Below, one piece after another: positions 6,273-15,066 of a stretch of 18,472 nt of DNA. Every line of letters begins with the position of its first letter. Position 1 is the stretch's first letter. The stretch lies in NCBI GenBank assembly GCA_963661545.1, contig CAVLCU010000039.1, positions 1 to 18,472 on the forward strand. The letters are read 5' to 3'. This DNA is from Scatomonas sp963661545. Lineage in GTDB: Bacteria; Bacillota; Clostridia; Lachnospirales; Lachnospiraceae. The translations under genes were made by a program, and so were the position numbers. The notes under the pieces were generated by a model. It worked only from the letters and a program-made list of their open reading frames with translations, was not told the DNA's origin and did not search any database.

Positions 6273-8926
6273 CAAGGGTGGAGAGTAAGCCCGGGAAGAA
6301 AAAGGCAGCTGCATCGGAGGATGGGGGTGCGGGGGAATATCCCAGGAGAATAGATAAGTCCCAGGTTCTGGAAGAGAGGCTGGAAGAATTCCCCATCCTC
6401 TACCTGGAGGCAGCCGCAGCCGCAGGCAAGACCACAGCCCTGAACTTCTTGCTGGAGAAGCATCCCGACCAGAGATGGGTATGGCTGGATATGGCCTGGG
6501 AATGCAAAAGGCCAAAGGAGCTGCAAGGGAAAGTGGAGGATCTGACCCGGCAGGTGAGGGAGGAGCCCCTGTGGATGGTATGGGACCACATGCCCCCCAG
6601 GCTGGCAGCAGAGCTGGTGCCGGCGATGACGGAGCTTCTGGAAGTGGCAGCAGAATCCACCACAGAGGAGGAAAGAACGACTATCCCAGGTAATGGGGCA
6701 GGAGATGGGGCAAGAGACACAAGGACTCAGAGCAGACGGGTGTTATTCCTCAGCCGGGAGAAGCCGGAGGGATGGCTCCTGCCTTTTTTATGGAAAGAAA
6801 AGCTGGGAATGGTCTCTCACAAGGACCTTTTGTTAAGTCGGGAAGAGGTAAGGCAGATGGCAGGTTATTATGGGCGCCTGCCAGAGGCGGATGCGCTCTG
6901 GAACCTGTCCGGGGGCTGGGGGGGCTGTGTCAGTATGGCTTTGCGCCTGGCTGTCCGGCCGGAGCTGGCAGAAGCCCCTGTTTCCTATATTTGGCAGACC
7001 TATGAGATGGAGGAATATATCCGCCGGGAGATGAGAGGATCCCTGTCAGAGGAGGAAAATAAGATTCTGGATCTGGCCGGATGCTGCCCCTGGGTCAGGG
7101 AAGACCTCTGCCATGACCTGCTGAACCAGGCCTGGGGCAAGAAGTCGGACCTGAATCCGGACCTGTTTCGGAGTCTTTTGGAGGATTTGACCAGGAAGGG
7201 TTTCCTTCAATGTGATTACGCAGGAGGACGATGGAGGTTGGCCCCTCTCTTTCGGTCCGGTGGCAGGAATAAGAAAAGGGGAGAAAACGAGACCATCAGC
7301 AAGACTTTCCGTCAATGCGGTCAATGGTATCAGACCCAGGGCTATGTGAGGGAGGCTTTGGAATGCCTGTCCCGGGGAGGGAATGAGGAGGGCTATCGCC
7401 AGTGCATGCTCCGCTATTATAGGAAGATTCCCTTTCTGGGTCTGGATTATTCCCCTGTCCTGTCCTGGCAGGAGGATCAACCGGAGATCCATTATCTCAA
7501 GGGCATGTGGCTGCGCTCCCTGCAGGACTTCCGGGGTTTGGACGGAGAAATCGCCTGGCTAGAAGACCTGCTTCGCAAGACGGAGATGCAAGAAGGGGAG
7601 ACCTCCTCAGGTGCAGCCTGTCAGGAGGGCTCAGGCTCTTCTGACTCAGCCTCCGGACAGAGAATTCGTGAAATAGTACTGAACCTGACCTTTGCGGCGC
7701 CGGGGATATCTCTGGAGGAATGGCTATCCCTGGCCAGCCGTCTCTCCGGCCAGTCGGACAAAAACCATCCCTATGAGCTCTACAGCATCATGGGCAATTC
7801 CTTCACCTTCCTGTGCGGCCTGCGGGATCTGACCGGCCTCTTTGCCTGCGGGAAGAGGGAGGAGAAGCGCAAGGCTCAGATCTGGAAGACCTGTCTGGGA
7901 CCCAGGGAATACCTGGCCTACCGCTTGGCTCGCATGGACTATCTCCTGGAGACGGACCAGATTCATGCCCTGACGGAGGAAGACAGAAGTCTTTTGCGGG
8001 ACATAGAAACAGGGACTAAGCCAGAGGAGGAAGACAGGGCCCTGACCCTGATGGGGTTTTACCTGATTTGCAAGGCCCAGCAGCGCAATATCTGGGGAAA
8101 TGGAAAGGAAGAAGCCCGGACTTTGGAGAGGAAGCTCCTGGAGTGCGACCATCCCATTTACCGGGAAAATGCCAGGGCTCTGGCGGGGATGTATGCCCCT
8201 TATTTCGGAGAGACGGCCAGACTGGCGGAATGGATCCGGAGCATGGAGGCCCATCAGCCGGTGACGGAGGCCACCTATGGACGGATCCTTCTGGTCTGCG
8301 CCGGTTTTATCAAGTACCAGAGGCCGGAAAACATCCGCAAGCTTCTGGAAGATCTGCTGGATCATCTGCAAGCCTTTCACTATCAGAGACTGCTGGCGGA
8401 GGCCTTATTTCTCCGGGCCCTCCTGGCTTGGGAAGAGGGAAGCGGGGGCAGAAGCACCATGCTCAAGGCAGTCATCCAGGCCTTCCTGGTGGGGGGCAGC
8501 GGTCATTATATCCGCTTCTATACCAGCTATGGCAGCAGGGGCCAGGAGCTTCTGGAGGCCTACCGGGAATGGAGCCGCAATACCTCGCCGGAGAGATGGA
8601 AGAGGAAGAAGAGATACCATTATGCCAGTCCGGCTCAGATGCCGGAGGAAGACTATCTGGATCTTCTGATCCGTCAGGCAGGCCGTCACAGCCAGAGGGA
8701 GAACCGGGCGGCAGCAGAGGAGATTCCCGAGCGCCTGACTGCCATGGAAACCGTGGTTCTCCAGGCCATGAGCAGGGGGCTGAGCAATGGGGAAATCTGT
8801 GAGGAGCTGTCCCTGAAGCTCCCCACCGTCAAGAGTCATATCTACAGCATCTACAAGAAGCTGGGGGTCAACAGCCGGGTCCAGGCCATCCTGCGGGGCA
8901 AGGAGCGAAGGATCCTGCAGCAATAA
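6269..8926 (+). CDS. Large P-loop ATPase/LuxR-type transcriptional regulator (MalT-like layout)
   Basis: An 885-residue regulator of the LAL/MalT type: N-terminal NTPase, a long helical middle that usually senses a ligand, and a C-terminal LuxR helix-turn-helix. The P-loop is degenerate, AAAAAGKTT (48-56) following FPILYLE, with the first Gly of GxxxxGK[ST] replaced by Ala; the Lys-Thr core is kept. The middle (about 330-800) is helical and repeat-like without clear TPR consensus. The HTH (about 823-875) is typical: LTAMETVVLQAMSRGLSNGEICEEL, then TVKSHIYSIYKKLGVNSRVQAI. A Ser/Gly-rich insert at about 445-465 looks like a linker. It starts inside the stop of the PqqD-like gene. MalT-like proteins often control adjacent carbohydrate genes, so the GH20 gene downstream and the peptide cluster are natural targets; that is inference. 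Confidence 0.87.
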   Translation: MTRVESKPGKKKAAASEDGGAGEYPRRIDKSQVLEERLEEFPILYLEAAAAAGKTTALNFLLEKHPDQRWVWLDMAWECKRPKELQGKVEDLTRQVREEPLWMVWDHMPPRLAAELVPAMTELLEVAAESTTEEERTTIPGNGAGDGARDTRTQSRRVLFLSREKPEGWLLPFLWKEKLGMVSHKDLLLSREEVRQMAGYYGRLPEADALWNLSGGWGGCVSMALRLAVRPELAEAPVSYIWQTYEMEEYIRREMRGSLSEEENKILDLAGCCPWVREDLCHDLLNQAWGKKSDLNPDLFRSLLEDLTRKGFLQCDYAGGRWRLAPLFRSGGRNKKRGENETISKTFRQCGQWYQTQGYVREALECLSRGGNEEGYRQCMLRYYRKIPFLGLDYSPVLSWQEDQPEIHYLKGMWLRSLQDFRGLDGEIAWLEDLLRKTEMQEGETSSGAACQEGSGSSDSASGQRIREIVLNLTFAAPGISLEEWLSLASRLSGQSDKNHPYELYSIMGNSFTFLCGLRDLTGLFACGKREEKRKAQIWKTCLGPREYLAYRLARMDYLLETDQIHALTEEDRSLLRDIETGTKPEEEDRALTLMGFYLICKAQQRNIWGNGKEEARTLERKLLECDHPIYRENARALAGMYAPYFGETARLAEWIRSMEAHQPVTEATYGRILLVCAGFIKYQRPENIRKLLEDLLDHLQAFHYQRLLAEALFLRALLAWEEGSGGRSTMLKAVIQAFLVGGSGHYIRFYTSYGSRGQELLEAYREWSRNTSPERWKRKKRYHYASPAQMPEEDYLDLLIRQAGRHSQRENRAAAEEIPERLTAMETVVLQAMSRGLSNGEICEELSLKLPTVKSHIYSIYKKLGVNSRVQAILRGKERRILQQ

Positions 8927-9034
8927 GAGGACTTTCCGGAGAAGATCCAGGACAGTTCTGAGCAGGAAAAAGGAAATAGTATAAAATCCAGATATTTTCT
9001 CATACTAAAGTACGAATACACAAAAGAACTCAGT

Positions 9035-9043
9035 TGGTATAAT
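9035..9043 (+). promoter_or_regulatory. Extended -10 element before the GH20 gene
   Basis: TGGTATAAT (TG at 9035-9036, TATAAT 9038-9043): a perfect extended -10. The base block 17 nt upstream (AATACA) is not a -35, which fits a promoter that needs an activator, for example the LuxR-type protein encoded just upstream. A second TATAAA lies at 8980-8985. There is no clear terminator after the regulator gene, so read-through is also possible. Confidence 0.45.
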
Positions 9044-9105
9044 GAAACGGATTGAAATAGTTTTCCGATACTGTTCTGAATAACAATTGAGGAGGAAAGG
9101 AAGAT

Positions 9106-12100
9106 ATGAGAAAACGAGTATCTAGGAAATTGCTTTCTCTTTTGCTTACGCTGCTTATGGTAACCAGTCTCTTACCCATGACAGCGCTGGCAGAGGAGGA
9201 GGTCACCGCAGATTCTTCGGCTGGGTCGGCGGATACGGTACAGACAGCCGAGGCAGGGTCGGATGCGGACCAGGCAGGGGACGAGGAGGAATTGGACCCC
9301 GCTGCTGTGGATGCCACATCGGATTCTGAGGAAATTACCTATGTCACCAAGAAACAGGACGTTTCACTGAATGGCGATACCTTTTATCGCAGCCTTCATC
9401 TGGACTGCGGGCGGAAGTACTTCAGCGTCAGTGACATCGAGACCATCATTGATTATGCGGCTGAGTCCAACTACACCCATGTAGAGCTGGCCTTTGCCAA
9501 TGACGGTCTGCGCTTCCTGCTGGATGATATGAGCATCACCGCCAATGACACCACCTACGAGAGTGCCGCTGTGACTGCGGCGATTCAGAAAGGAAATGAC
9601 GCTTACGACCAGTCAGCCGGCAATAACTCTGCTGCCGATACCACCGAGGAACTGACTGAGGCAGACATGGATACCATTATCCAATATGCCCAGAGCAAGG
9701 GGATCGGCATTATTCCCCTGTTCAATGCCCCCGGTCATCTCTATACGGTCATTGAGGCTATGAAGGAGCTTGGCTTAACGGTGGTACCTTCCAACCCTAC
9801 CACCAGTGGATCCAGCCAAAACATGGCAGTTAGCCCCACAGATGTGGACAGCATCAATTTTGTGCAGGCCCTGGCACAGAAGTATATCACCTACTTTGCC
9901 GGTAAGGGCTGCAGCCTGTTCAATATCGCGGCAGACGAATGCGGATTCTCCGATATGGATGATGCAGCATATACGGCCTATGCAAGGCTGGTCAATAGTA
10001 TGGCAGCTATGGTGCAGAATGCAGGAATGGCTGCCCTGGCCTTTAGCGATGGTTTCTATTATGCAGGCAAGAACCTGGATGAGGGAGTCACCTTCGACAC
10101 GAATATAGGAACGGATATCTCGACCCTTCCCTTGGATTCCGAACNNNNNNNNNNATATGCAACAGCCGCTTCCCTGGCTGATATGGGCTTCAAGATTATC
10201 AATACCAATACCCATTGGTATTATGTAATCGGAAAAGAAACCAGTACAGGAAATAGTAACTGGAATGACTATGCCTATCACCAGGATTATGCGGTCAAGA
10301 ATATGTCAGCCAGCGGCAGCTGCCTCCAGGTAGACGGAGACAGCACAGGGGCAGTTACTCCTTCCGGCTGTATGGCTGCCATCTGGTGCGACAACCCCAG
10401 CGCCAGCGTAAACTGGGAGAATGTAAAAGCTTATGTTGCCGCCTTGAAGACCGGCAATCCGGATTATTTTAAGTCAGAAGATGGAACCGTTACCCCGGAT
10501 CCGACTCCTGAGGCCGCTGCCCTGACACTAGGAACTGTGGGAAGCGGAGTAACTGTCAAGGGCAGTGAGGTTACCCTTAGCCCATCGGATTCCAAGGAGA
10601 GCGGATGGACCCTGCAGTTGAATGTGGGGGACGGCACGGAGAATGCCTCCTATAGCTGGACAACCACGAATGACAGTGTCGCCACGGTAGCGGAGGGATT
10701 GGTTTCCTTCACCGGCACAGCCGGACAGGTTACCATCCAGGCTGCTGAGAATGTCAGTGAAGCCGATGCCAATGGAGGAATTGCCACCATTGCGGAAGGA
10801 CAGGATACCTCCGAGGCCAGCGGTACTGTATTAAGCCTTACCTTCAACGTGGCTCTGGCATCCAATGATGGATCAACGACAGAAACCACAACAAAGAGCA
10901 TAGCTGTGACGGTAGGACAAACTGTGACGGATACCATCCAGGGGACCAACCTCTATGTGGAGGGAACTTCCTATACAACAGCAGATTCAGACATAGCAAC
11001 CGTCGTAAGCGTAAGCGGAACGGATCGTATAGCTCCCACTCTGGGCAGTAAGATTTCCCTTAGCAGTAGTGGAGCCAGTGGTGTGATTTCAGATGGAAAT
11101 GGAAACTACCTGGTGATTGACGACAGCGGGAACATTTCCAATACAAATGATATCACGACAGCCACCACCTTTACTGCGACGTACTCCAGCAATAGCAGGA
11201 AATATGCGCTGCAAGGTAACAACAAGTATCTGACTGTCAGTTCAAGTGCGCTTTCTACAAGTAGCTCGCAGAGTTATAGTTGGAGCTATAATAGCAGCAA
11301 TGGATTTTTCTACAGTAGTGGGCGTGGTAGTAGTACGAGCACTCTATATTTGAGATACAACAGCGGATGGACCTTAAGCAGCTCTAGCGGCAGTGGAACA
11401 GCGGGGGCTTTGTACTCTGTTACTGAGGGAACACCTGCCTCCACCACTATTACCTTTAATGGCATTGCAGCTGGCACAACGACATCTACCATCGGAACGG
11501 TTACGTATAAGATCACGGTTACCACGGAGGATCTGTCCCAGGTCACTCCGCTGCCGGTGCAGACCTGGCTGACCAACTGTCTGGTTCGCTTTTCGGATGA
11601 TATTACTACAGCATCAACAGGCGGCTATAGTTCTGCAAAAGCATACTATCTAAATATTCCTGCCACTGCTCTTGGAGTATATAGTGAAGAAGGAGCAGCC
11701 TTATCTGAACTTTTCCCGACAGAAACAGGTGTGAAGGAATGCGGTGGGACTTATTATGATTCTTCGCTTCAATCAACTAGCATTACCACTGATTGGGCTA
11801 GCAGAACAGCATTTGAGATTGTGCCCTTCAAGGGAATGATGCACAGCAGTGATGTTCAGACCGTTTGGGGTTCGGATTATTCCAATGACACATGTTCATC
11901 CTTTTATTATATCCGGTATCAGGGGGGGGATTGGCAGGCATCTTCTGATAGGACAAATTGGACGACAATTGATACGTCTGCCCTGGGTAAGACTACAGGT
12001 TCTTCTGACAGCAGTGGCACTCAGCTTGTTGTTTATTACATGATGCGTACTCAGATTACAGATGAGGTTATCACAGATGTGGCAGACTGGGGCTGGAGGA

Positions 12101-14742
12101 ATACTCAGACGGAATATTCCAGTCATATAAGCAGTAAGGACTATGTTATTCTGGATTTTGCGGTGAAGTATGAAGATAGTACGCGTAATCCGGATGCCTT
12201 CCCACAAGATGGGAAAACCTTCCTTTTCCATTGCACCAGCGGCGAGGGTGGAGTAGTTGGTAGTGGTTCTACGCGTTATCGTCAGCTGAATAATTTTCGG
12301 GGTCTGAATACTGGTGACTATGAGGTATATATGGTTACAGTCACCATGACCAACGATGCCTCAGGAACTGCTATCAGTGATACCACATCCTATAGCTACG
12401 ATGGAACGGAACAGATTGTATGGGCCATTGATGAGGAGACTCGAACGAACAGCAGGCTGGCGGATTATACATCCATCTCCGGAAGTGACAGTATATACAG
12501 CGGCTGTAAGATAGGGGGAGATCCCTATATCCGGGGCGTTGAGGTCTATAACCAGCATGGCGTCTTGATTACCTATTATGTCCGTGCAAAGAAGACCACG
12601 GATACCTTGACCGTCAATTATTATGAAGAGGGTTCTGGCACGCCCTTCTACACCTATAATATCCTTGTTGATGGGGACACTACCTTCAATAGTGAGTTCG
12701 GCATGAACGAGAGTGGTGTCTTGGTTAATAATACTGTTGTAAACTCCCTGGGGGTTACCCAAACGGTTCAGTCTGACCTGAAGCAGATGCCTGCAGTTCC
12801 GGCTCAATATCGCTATCAGGATTATACCTTGAAGAGTGCGGGTAAATCAGAGGATCTTAAGACGGCCAACCTTTATTACAGCTTTAATAGTTCCAAAACC
12901 TTTGTGGTTGATTTTGGCCTTCCTTTGACCATTCAACCGAAGGATATCAATGCAGGGCTGGGTGGAGAAGGTGTAGCCATCACGAATGTTACGGTTTCTT
13001 ATTCAAATGTTTATGCTGCAATTAGCCCAGATTCCGAAACGCATTCTATCACCTACGCTCTGAAGACCATGCTGAATGGTAAGGATACCTTTGGCGTGCA
13101 ATACACAGGCACCTTGTCTACAGAGTCGGGAAGTCAGGACGGAAGTACGGTAGAATATACGGTTTCGGTGATTCCCGCCACCAGCGTTTATTATGAGGAT
13201 AGCTTTGCTACCTTCAAGGATGGGGCAGATGCCCAGGGTACTGTCAATGCTCAGTGGACGATCGATGGCACAACTGCAGCAGACAGGACACAGGCCTTGG
13301 ATGAATTGGGTGCTGCTACCGCAAATGTATACGGCTATGATCCGGCTTATGCGAATGATACCACCTTCTCCCTGGGCAGTGCACACAAGGTAACAGTAAG
13401 CAGTGCCATGGCGGCAGAAGGCGTAACCTGGCCGACAGCAGAATTTACCTTCAAGGGCACCGGCTTTGATATTATCAGCTTAACCGACAACAATTCCGGA
13501 GCCATATACGTGGATGTAATCCGTACATCAGACAAAACAAAGGTAAAGAGCCTTGTTGTCAATAACTATTACGGCTATACCTATGATTCCGATACTGACA
13601 CCTGGACTGCTGCATCGGGTACGGACAATAATGCTTTATATCAGATTCCTGTGATCAAGGTCAGTGGTCTGGACTATGCAGAGTATCAGGTTGTGATCAA
13701 GGTTGGCTATTCCTCTTATCAGGATAAGACCGGTGATGGCTCATATTCCTTCTGGCTGGATGCAGTAAGGGTCTATGATCCGGCAGGAAGAAGTCTGGAT
13801 GATAGCTATGCCAAGGACGGTGAAGCAGATCCGACCTATGTAGAGATGCGTAAGGTTCTGCTGAGTAGTGAGGAGCTTACATCCTTGGCTGACAGTAGCC
13901 AGGCCGCATCGGGAGTGGTATTTATCGATGGTAAGGGAAGCGCAGCGACCCTTACTGATTACACAAATTACGGACCCAATCACGAGGTTTACCTGGCAAA
14001 GAATCAGGCAATCGCCTTCAAGATTGACAATGCCTCCTCTTATACCGATATACAGCTGGGGATTAAGAGTACCGGTGGTTCCACTAGTGCAGTCTACACC
14101 ATCAAGGTAGATGGTTCTACAGGTTCTGAGAGCAAGACAGTGGCAACCGCTACGGATATGTACTATAGTATTAAGGAGTATGCAGGCGAGGGTAAGACGG
14201 TCACGATAACCAACACGGGCGACACCATTCTCTCCCTCACTAACCTGAAGCTGATTCCGGGATATTCCGGGACTTCGGAGGATGCATCCGAGACTGAGAC
14301 TCTTTCCTTGCTGAGCATGACCTACAGCGATGCTTTGCAGGCGGTTAGCCTGGTGGATGAGGTTCTTCATCCCATCGTGGAGCCGGCACAGACCTTTGAG
14401 CCGGAGACCTTTGAGGCCAGCTGGACCTCCAATGTGAGAAAGGGTGATCGGGCGACCTTGACGGTGAAGGCTTCTCAGGACGTGGAAGCCATCCAGGTAG
14501 ACGGACAGACAATCAGTTCTTATCGCACCCGTACCCAGCGCAGCGGATTCGGCAGAAGAGCCAAGAGTATCACTTACAGAGAATTTACCTATACCATTAC
14601 GGCTCAGGCAAGTGCTGACTATACGGTAACAGCTGTGAATGCTGAGGGCACACAAAGCCAGCCCATCACAGCAAGTCTCACGGTGAAGGAAAGCAGGAAT
14701 CCCTTCAGCAGCATGTGGAACTGGTTCAAAAGCTTGTTTTAA
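9106..14742 (+). CDS. Giant secreted GH20-type glycoside hydrolase with C-terminal Ig/CBM-like modules
   Basis: The 1878 residues (counting a 10-N gap) start with a signal peptide (1-29, cut after ALA) and an acidic Ser/Asp-rich spacer. Residues about 92-460 resemble family 20 glycosidases of the lacto-N-biosidase/beta-hexosaminidase kind: FYRSLHLDCGRKYFS, HVELAFANDGLRF, GIIPLFNAPGH, and the catalytic Asp-Glu pair D277-E278 in FNIAADECGFSD. These enzymes use the substrate acetamido group, so N-acetylhexosamine-containing host glycans are likely targets. A Pro-rich linker (about 464) leads to Ig-like and Ser/Thr-rich modules (470-790), long beta-rich unknown regions (790-1360), a CBM-like sandwich (about 1361-1562, with TGFDIISL), another sandwich (1600-1722) and a basic C-terminal module. 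There is no LPxTG; the protein ends NPFSSMWNWFKSLF. AGGAGG lies 10 nt before ATG. The gap falls inside the catalytic domain, so its true length is unknown. Confidence 0.85.
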   Translation: MRKRVSRKLLSLLLTLLMVTSLLPMTALAEEEVTADSSAGSADTVQTAEAGSDADQAGDEEELDPAAVDATSDSEEITYVTKKQDVSLNGDTFYRSLHLDCGRKYFSVSDIETIIDYAAESNYTHVELAFANDGLRFLLDDMSITANDTTYESAAVTAAIQKGNDAYDQSAGNNSAADTTEELTEADMDTIIQYAQSKGIGIIPLFNAPGHLYTVIEAMKELGLTVVPSNPTTSGSSQNMAVSPTDVDSINFVQALAQKYITYFAGKGCSLFNIAADECGFSDMDDAAYTAYARLVNSMAAMVQNAGMAALAFSDGFYYAGKNLDEGVTFDTNIGTDISTLPLDSEXXXXYATAASLADMGFKIINTNTHWYYVIGKETSTGNSNWNDYAYHQDYAVKNMSASGSCLQVDGDSTGAVTPSGCMAAIWCDNPSASVNWENVKAYVAALKTGNPDYFKSEDGTVTPDPTPEAAALTLGTVGSGVTVKGSEVTLSPSDSKESGWTLQLNVGDGTENASYSWTTTNDSVATVAEGLVSFTGTAGQVTIQAAENVSEADANGGIATIAEGQDTSEASGTVLSLTFNVALASNDGSTTETTTKSIAVTVGQTVTDTIQGTNLYVEGTSYTTADSDIATVVSVSGTDRIAPTLGSKISLSSSGASGVISDGNGNYLVIDDSGNISNTNDITTATTFTATYSSNSRKYALQGNNKYLTVSSSALSTSSSQSYSWSYNSSNGFFYSSGRGSSTSTLYLRYNSGWTLSSSSGSGTAGALYSVTEGTPASTTITFNGIAAGTTTSTIGTVTYKITVTTEDLSQVTPLPVQTWLTNCLVRFSDDITTASTGGYSSAKAYYLNIPATALGVYSEEGAALSELFPTETGVKECGGTYYDSSLQSTSITTDWASRTAFEIVPFKGMMHSSDVQTVWGSDYSNDTCSSFYYIRYQGGDWQASSDRTNWTTIDTSALGKTTGSSDSSGTQLVVYYMMRTQITDEVITDVADWGWRNTQTEYSSHISSKDYVILDFAVKYEDSTRNPDAFPQDGKTFLFHCTSGEGGVVGSGSTRYRQLNNFRGLNTGDYEVYMVTVTMTNDASGTAISDTTSYSYDGTEQIVWAIDEETRTNSRLADYTSISGSDSIYSGCKIGGDPYIRGVEVYNQHGVLITYYVRAKKTTDTLTVNYYEEGSGTPFYTYNILVDGDTTFNSEFGMNESGVLVNNTVVNSLGVTQTVQSDLKQMPAVPAQYRYQDYTLKSAGKSEDLKTANLYYSFNSSKTFVVDFGLPLTIQPKDINAGLGGEGVAITNVTVSYSNVYAAISPDSETHSITYALKTMLNGKDTFGVQYTGTLSTESGSQDGSTVEYTVSVIPATSVYYEDSFATFKDGADAQGTVNAQWTIDGTTAADRTQALDELGAATANVYGYDPAYANDTTFSLGSAHKVTVSSAMAAEGVTWPTAEFTFKGTGFDIISLTDNNSGAIYVDVIRTSDKTKVKSLVVNNYYGYTYDSDTDTWTAASGTDNNALYQIPVIKVSGLDYAEYQVVIKVGYSSYQDKTGDGSYSFWLDAVRVYDPAGRSLDDSYAKDGEADPTYVEMRKVLLSSEELTSLADSSQAASGVVFIDGKGSAATLTDYTNYGPNHEVYLAKNQAIAFKIDNASSYTDIQLGIKSTGGSTSAVYTIKVDGSTGSESKTVATATDMYYSIKEYAGEGKTVTITNTGDTILSLTNLKLIPGYSGTSEDASETETLSLLSMTYSDALQAVSLVDEVLHPIVEPAQTFEPETFEASWTSNVRKGDRATLTVKASQDVEAIQVDGQTISSYRTRTQRSGFGRRAKSITYREFTYTITAQASADYTVTAVNAEGTQSQPITASLTVKESRNPFSSMWNWFKSLF
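10145..10154. other. Assembly gap (10 N) in the GH20 catalytic domain
   Basis: Ten N, almost certainly a placeholder. The frame happens to stay open across it if exactly 10 (or 10 plus a multiple of 3) bases are missing. In GH20 enzymes a Trp-containing active-site strand is expected shortly before the helix that here follows the gap (ATAASLADMG); it is not visible in the flanking sequence and may be in the missing part. Confidence 0.95.
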
Positions 14743-14760
14743 GGGAAGGGGTGAAAGACA

Positions 14761-15000
14761 ATGAAAAAAGCATATGTAAAACCCGAACTTTATTTCGAGG
14801 ATTTTGAACTGAGTGAAAATATGGCTACAGGATGTGGTATGATTACAAAACAGCTGGGTAAGGATGCTTGTGGATTCGATGATGGAGTAACTACTATCTT
14901 TATATCTACAAATACTGGCTGCAAATATACCGCAGAGGATGGATACGGTAGTATCTGCTATCATGTTCCTACAGACGCTGGAATGTTATTCACATCATGA
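14761..15000 (+). CDS. Candidate modified-peptide (RiPP) precursor with four cysteines
   Basis: A 79-residue peptide. The N-terminal part, MKKAYVKPELYFEDFELSEN, looks like a leader: it carries YxxPxL (Y5, P8, L10), the motif that RRE proteins bind in lasso-peptide leaders, followed by an acidic/aromatic FEDFELS. From residue 21 the composition changes to Gly/Thr/Ser with Cys25, Cys37, Cys54 and Cys66 and the ending YHVPTDAGMLFTS. There is no signal peptide and no double-Gly site, although MATGC at 21-25 is a possible leader/core border. AAGGGGTG precedes the ATG, and the gene starts only 18 nt after the GH20 stop. A strong hairpin follows the stop. It is more AT-rich than its downstream neighbours. 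I recognise no named family; the precursor role is inferred from leader, cysteines and neighbours (PqqD-like, HprK-like, radical SAM). Confidence 0.7.
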   Translation: MKKAYVKPELYFEDFELSENMATGCGMITKQLGKDACGFDDGVTTIFISTNTGCKYTAEDGYGSICYHVPTDAGMLFTS

Positions 15001-15016
15001 TTGAATGACACAGATG

Positions 15017-15049
15017 AAATGCCCTGCCCTATCCGGGCAGGGCATTTTG
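15017..15049 (+). terminator. Intra-operon terminator/attenuator after the peptide gene
   Basis: A perfect 13-bp stem (15017-15029 with 15035-15047, AAATGCCCTGCCC) with a 5-nt loop, then TTGTGG. The T-tract is short (ATTTTG), so termination is probably partial. It sits 17 nt after the peptide stop and 20 nt before the lipoprotein start, a layout that gives more peptide than downstream enzymes. Confidence 0.75.
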
Positions 15050-15066
15050 TGGAAAGGGAGATTCTT

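Noticed and set aside
13741..14964. 407-codon minus-strand frame under the GH20 tail and peptide
   Set aside because: No motif, no ribosome binding site; overlaps two supported genes.
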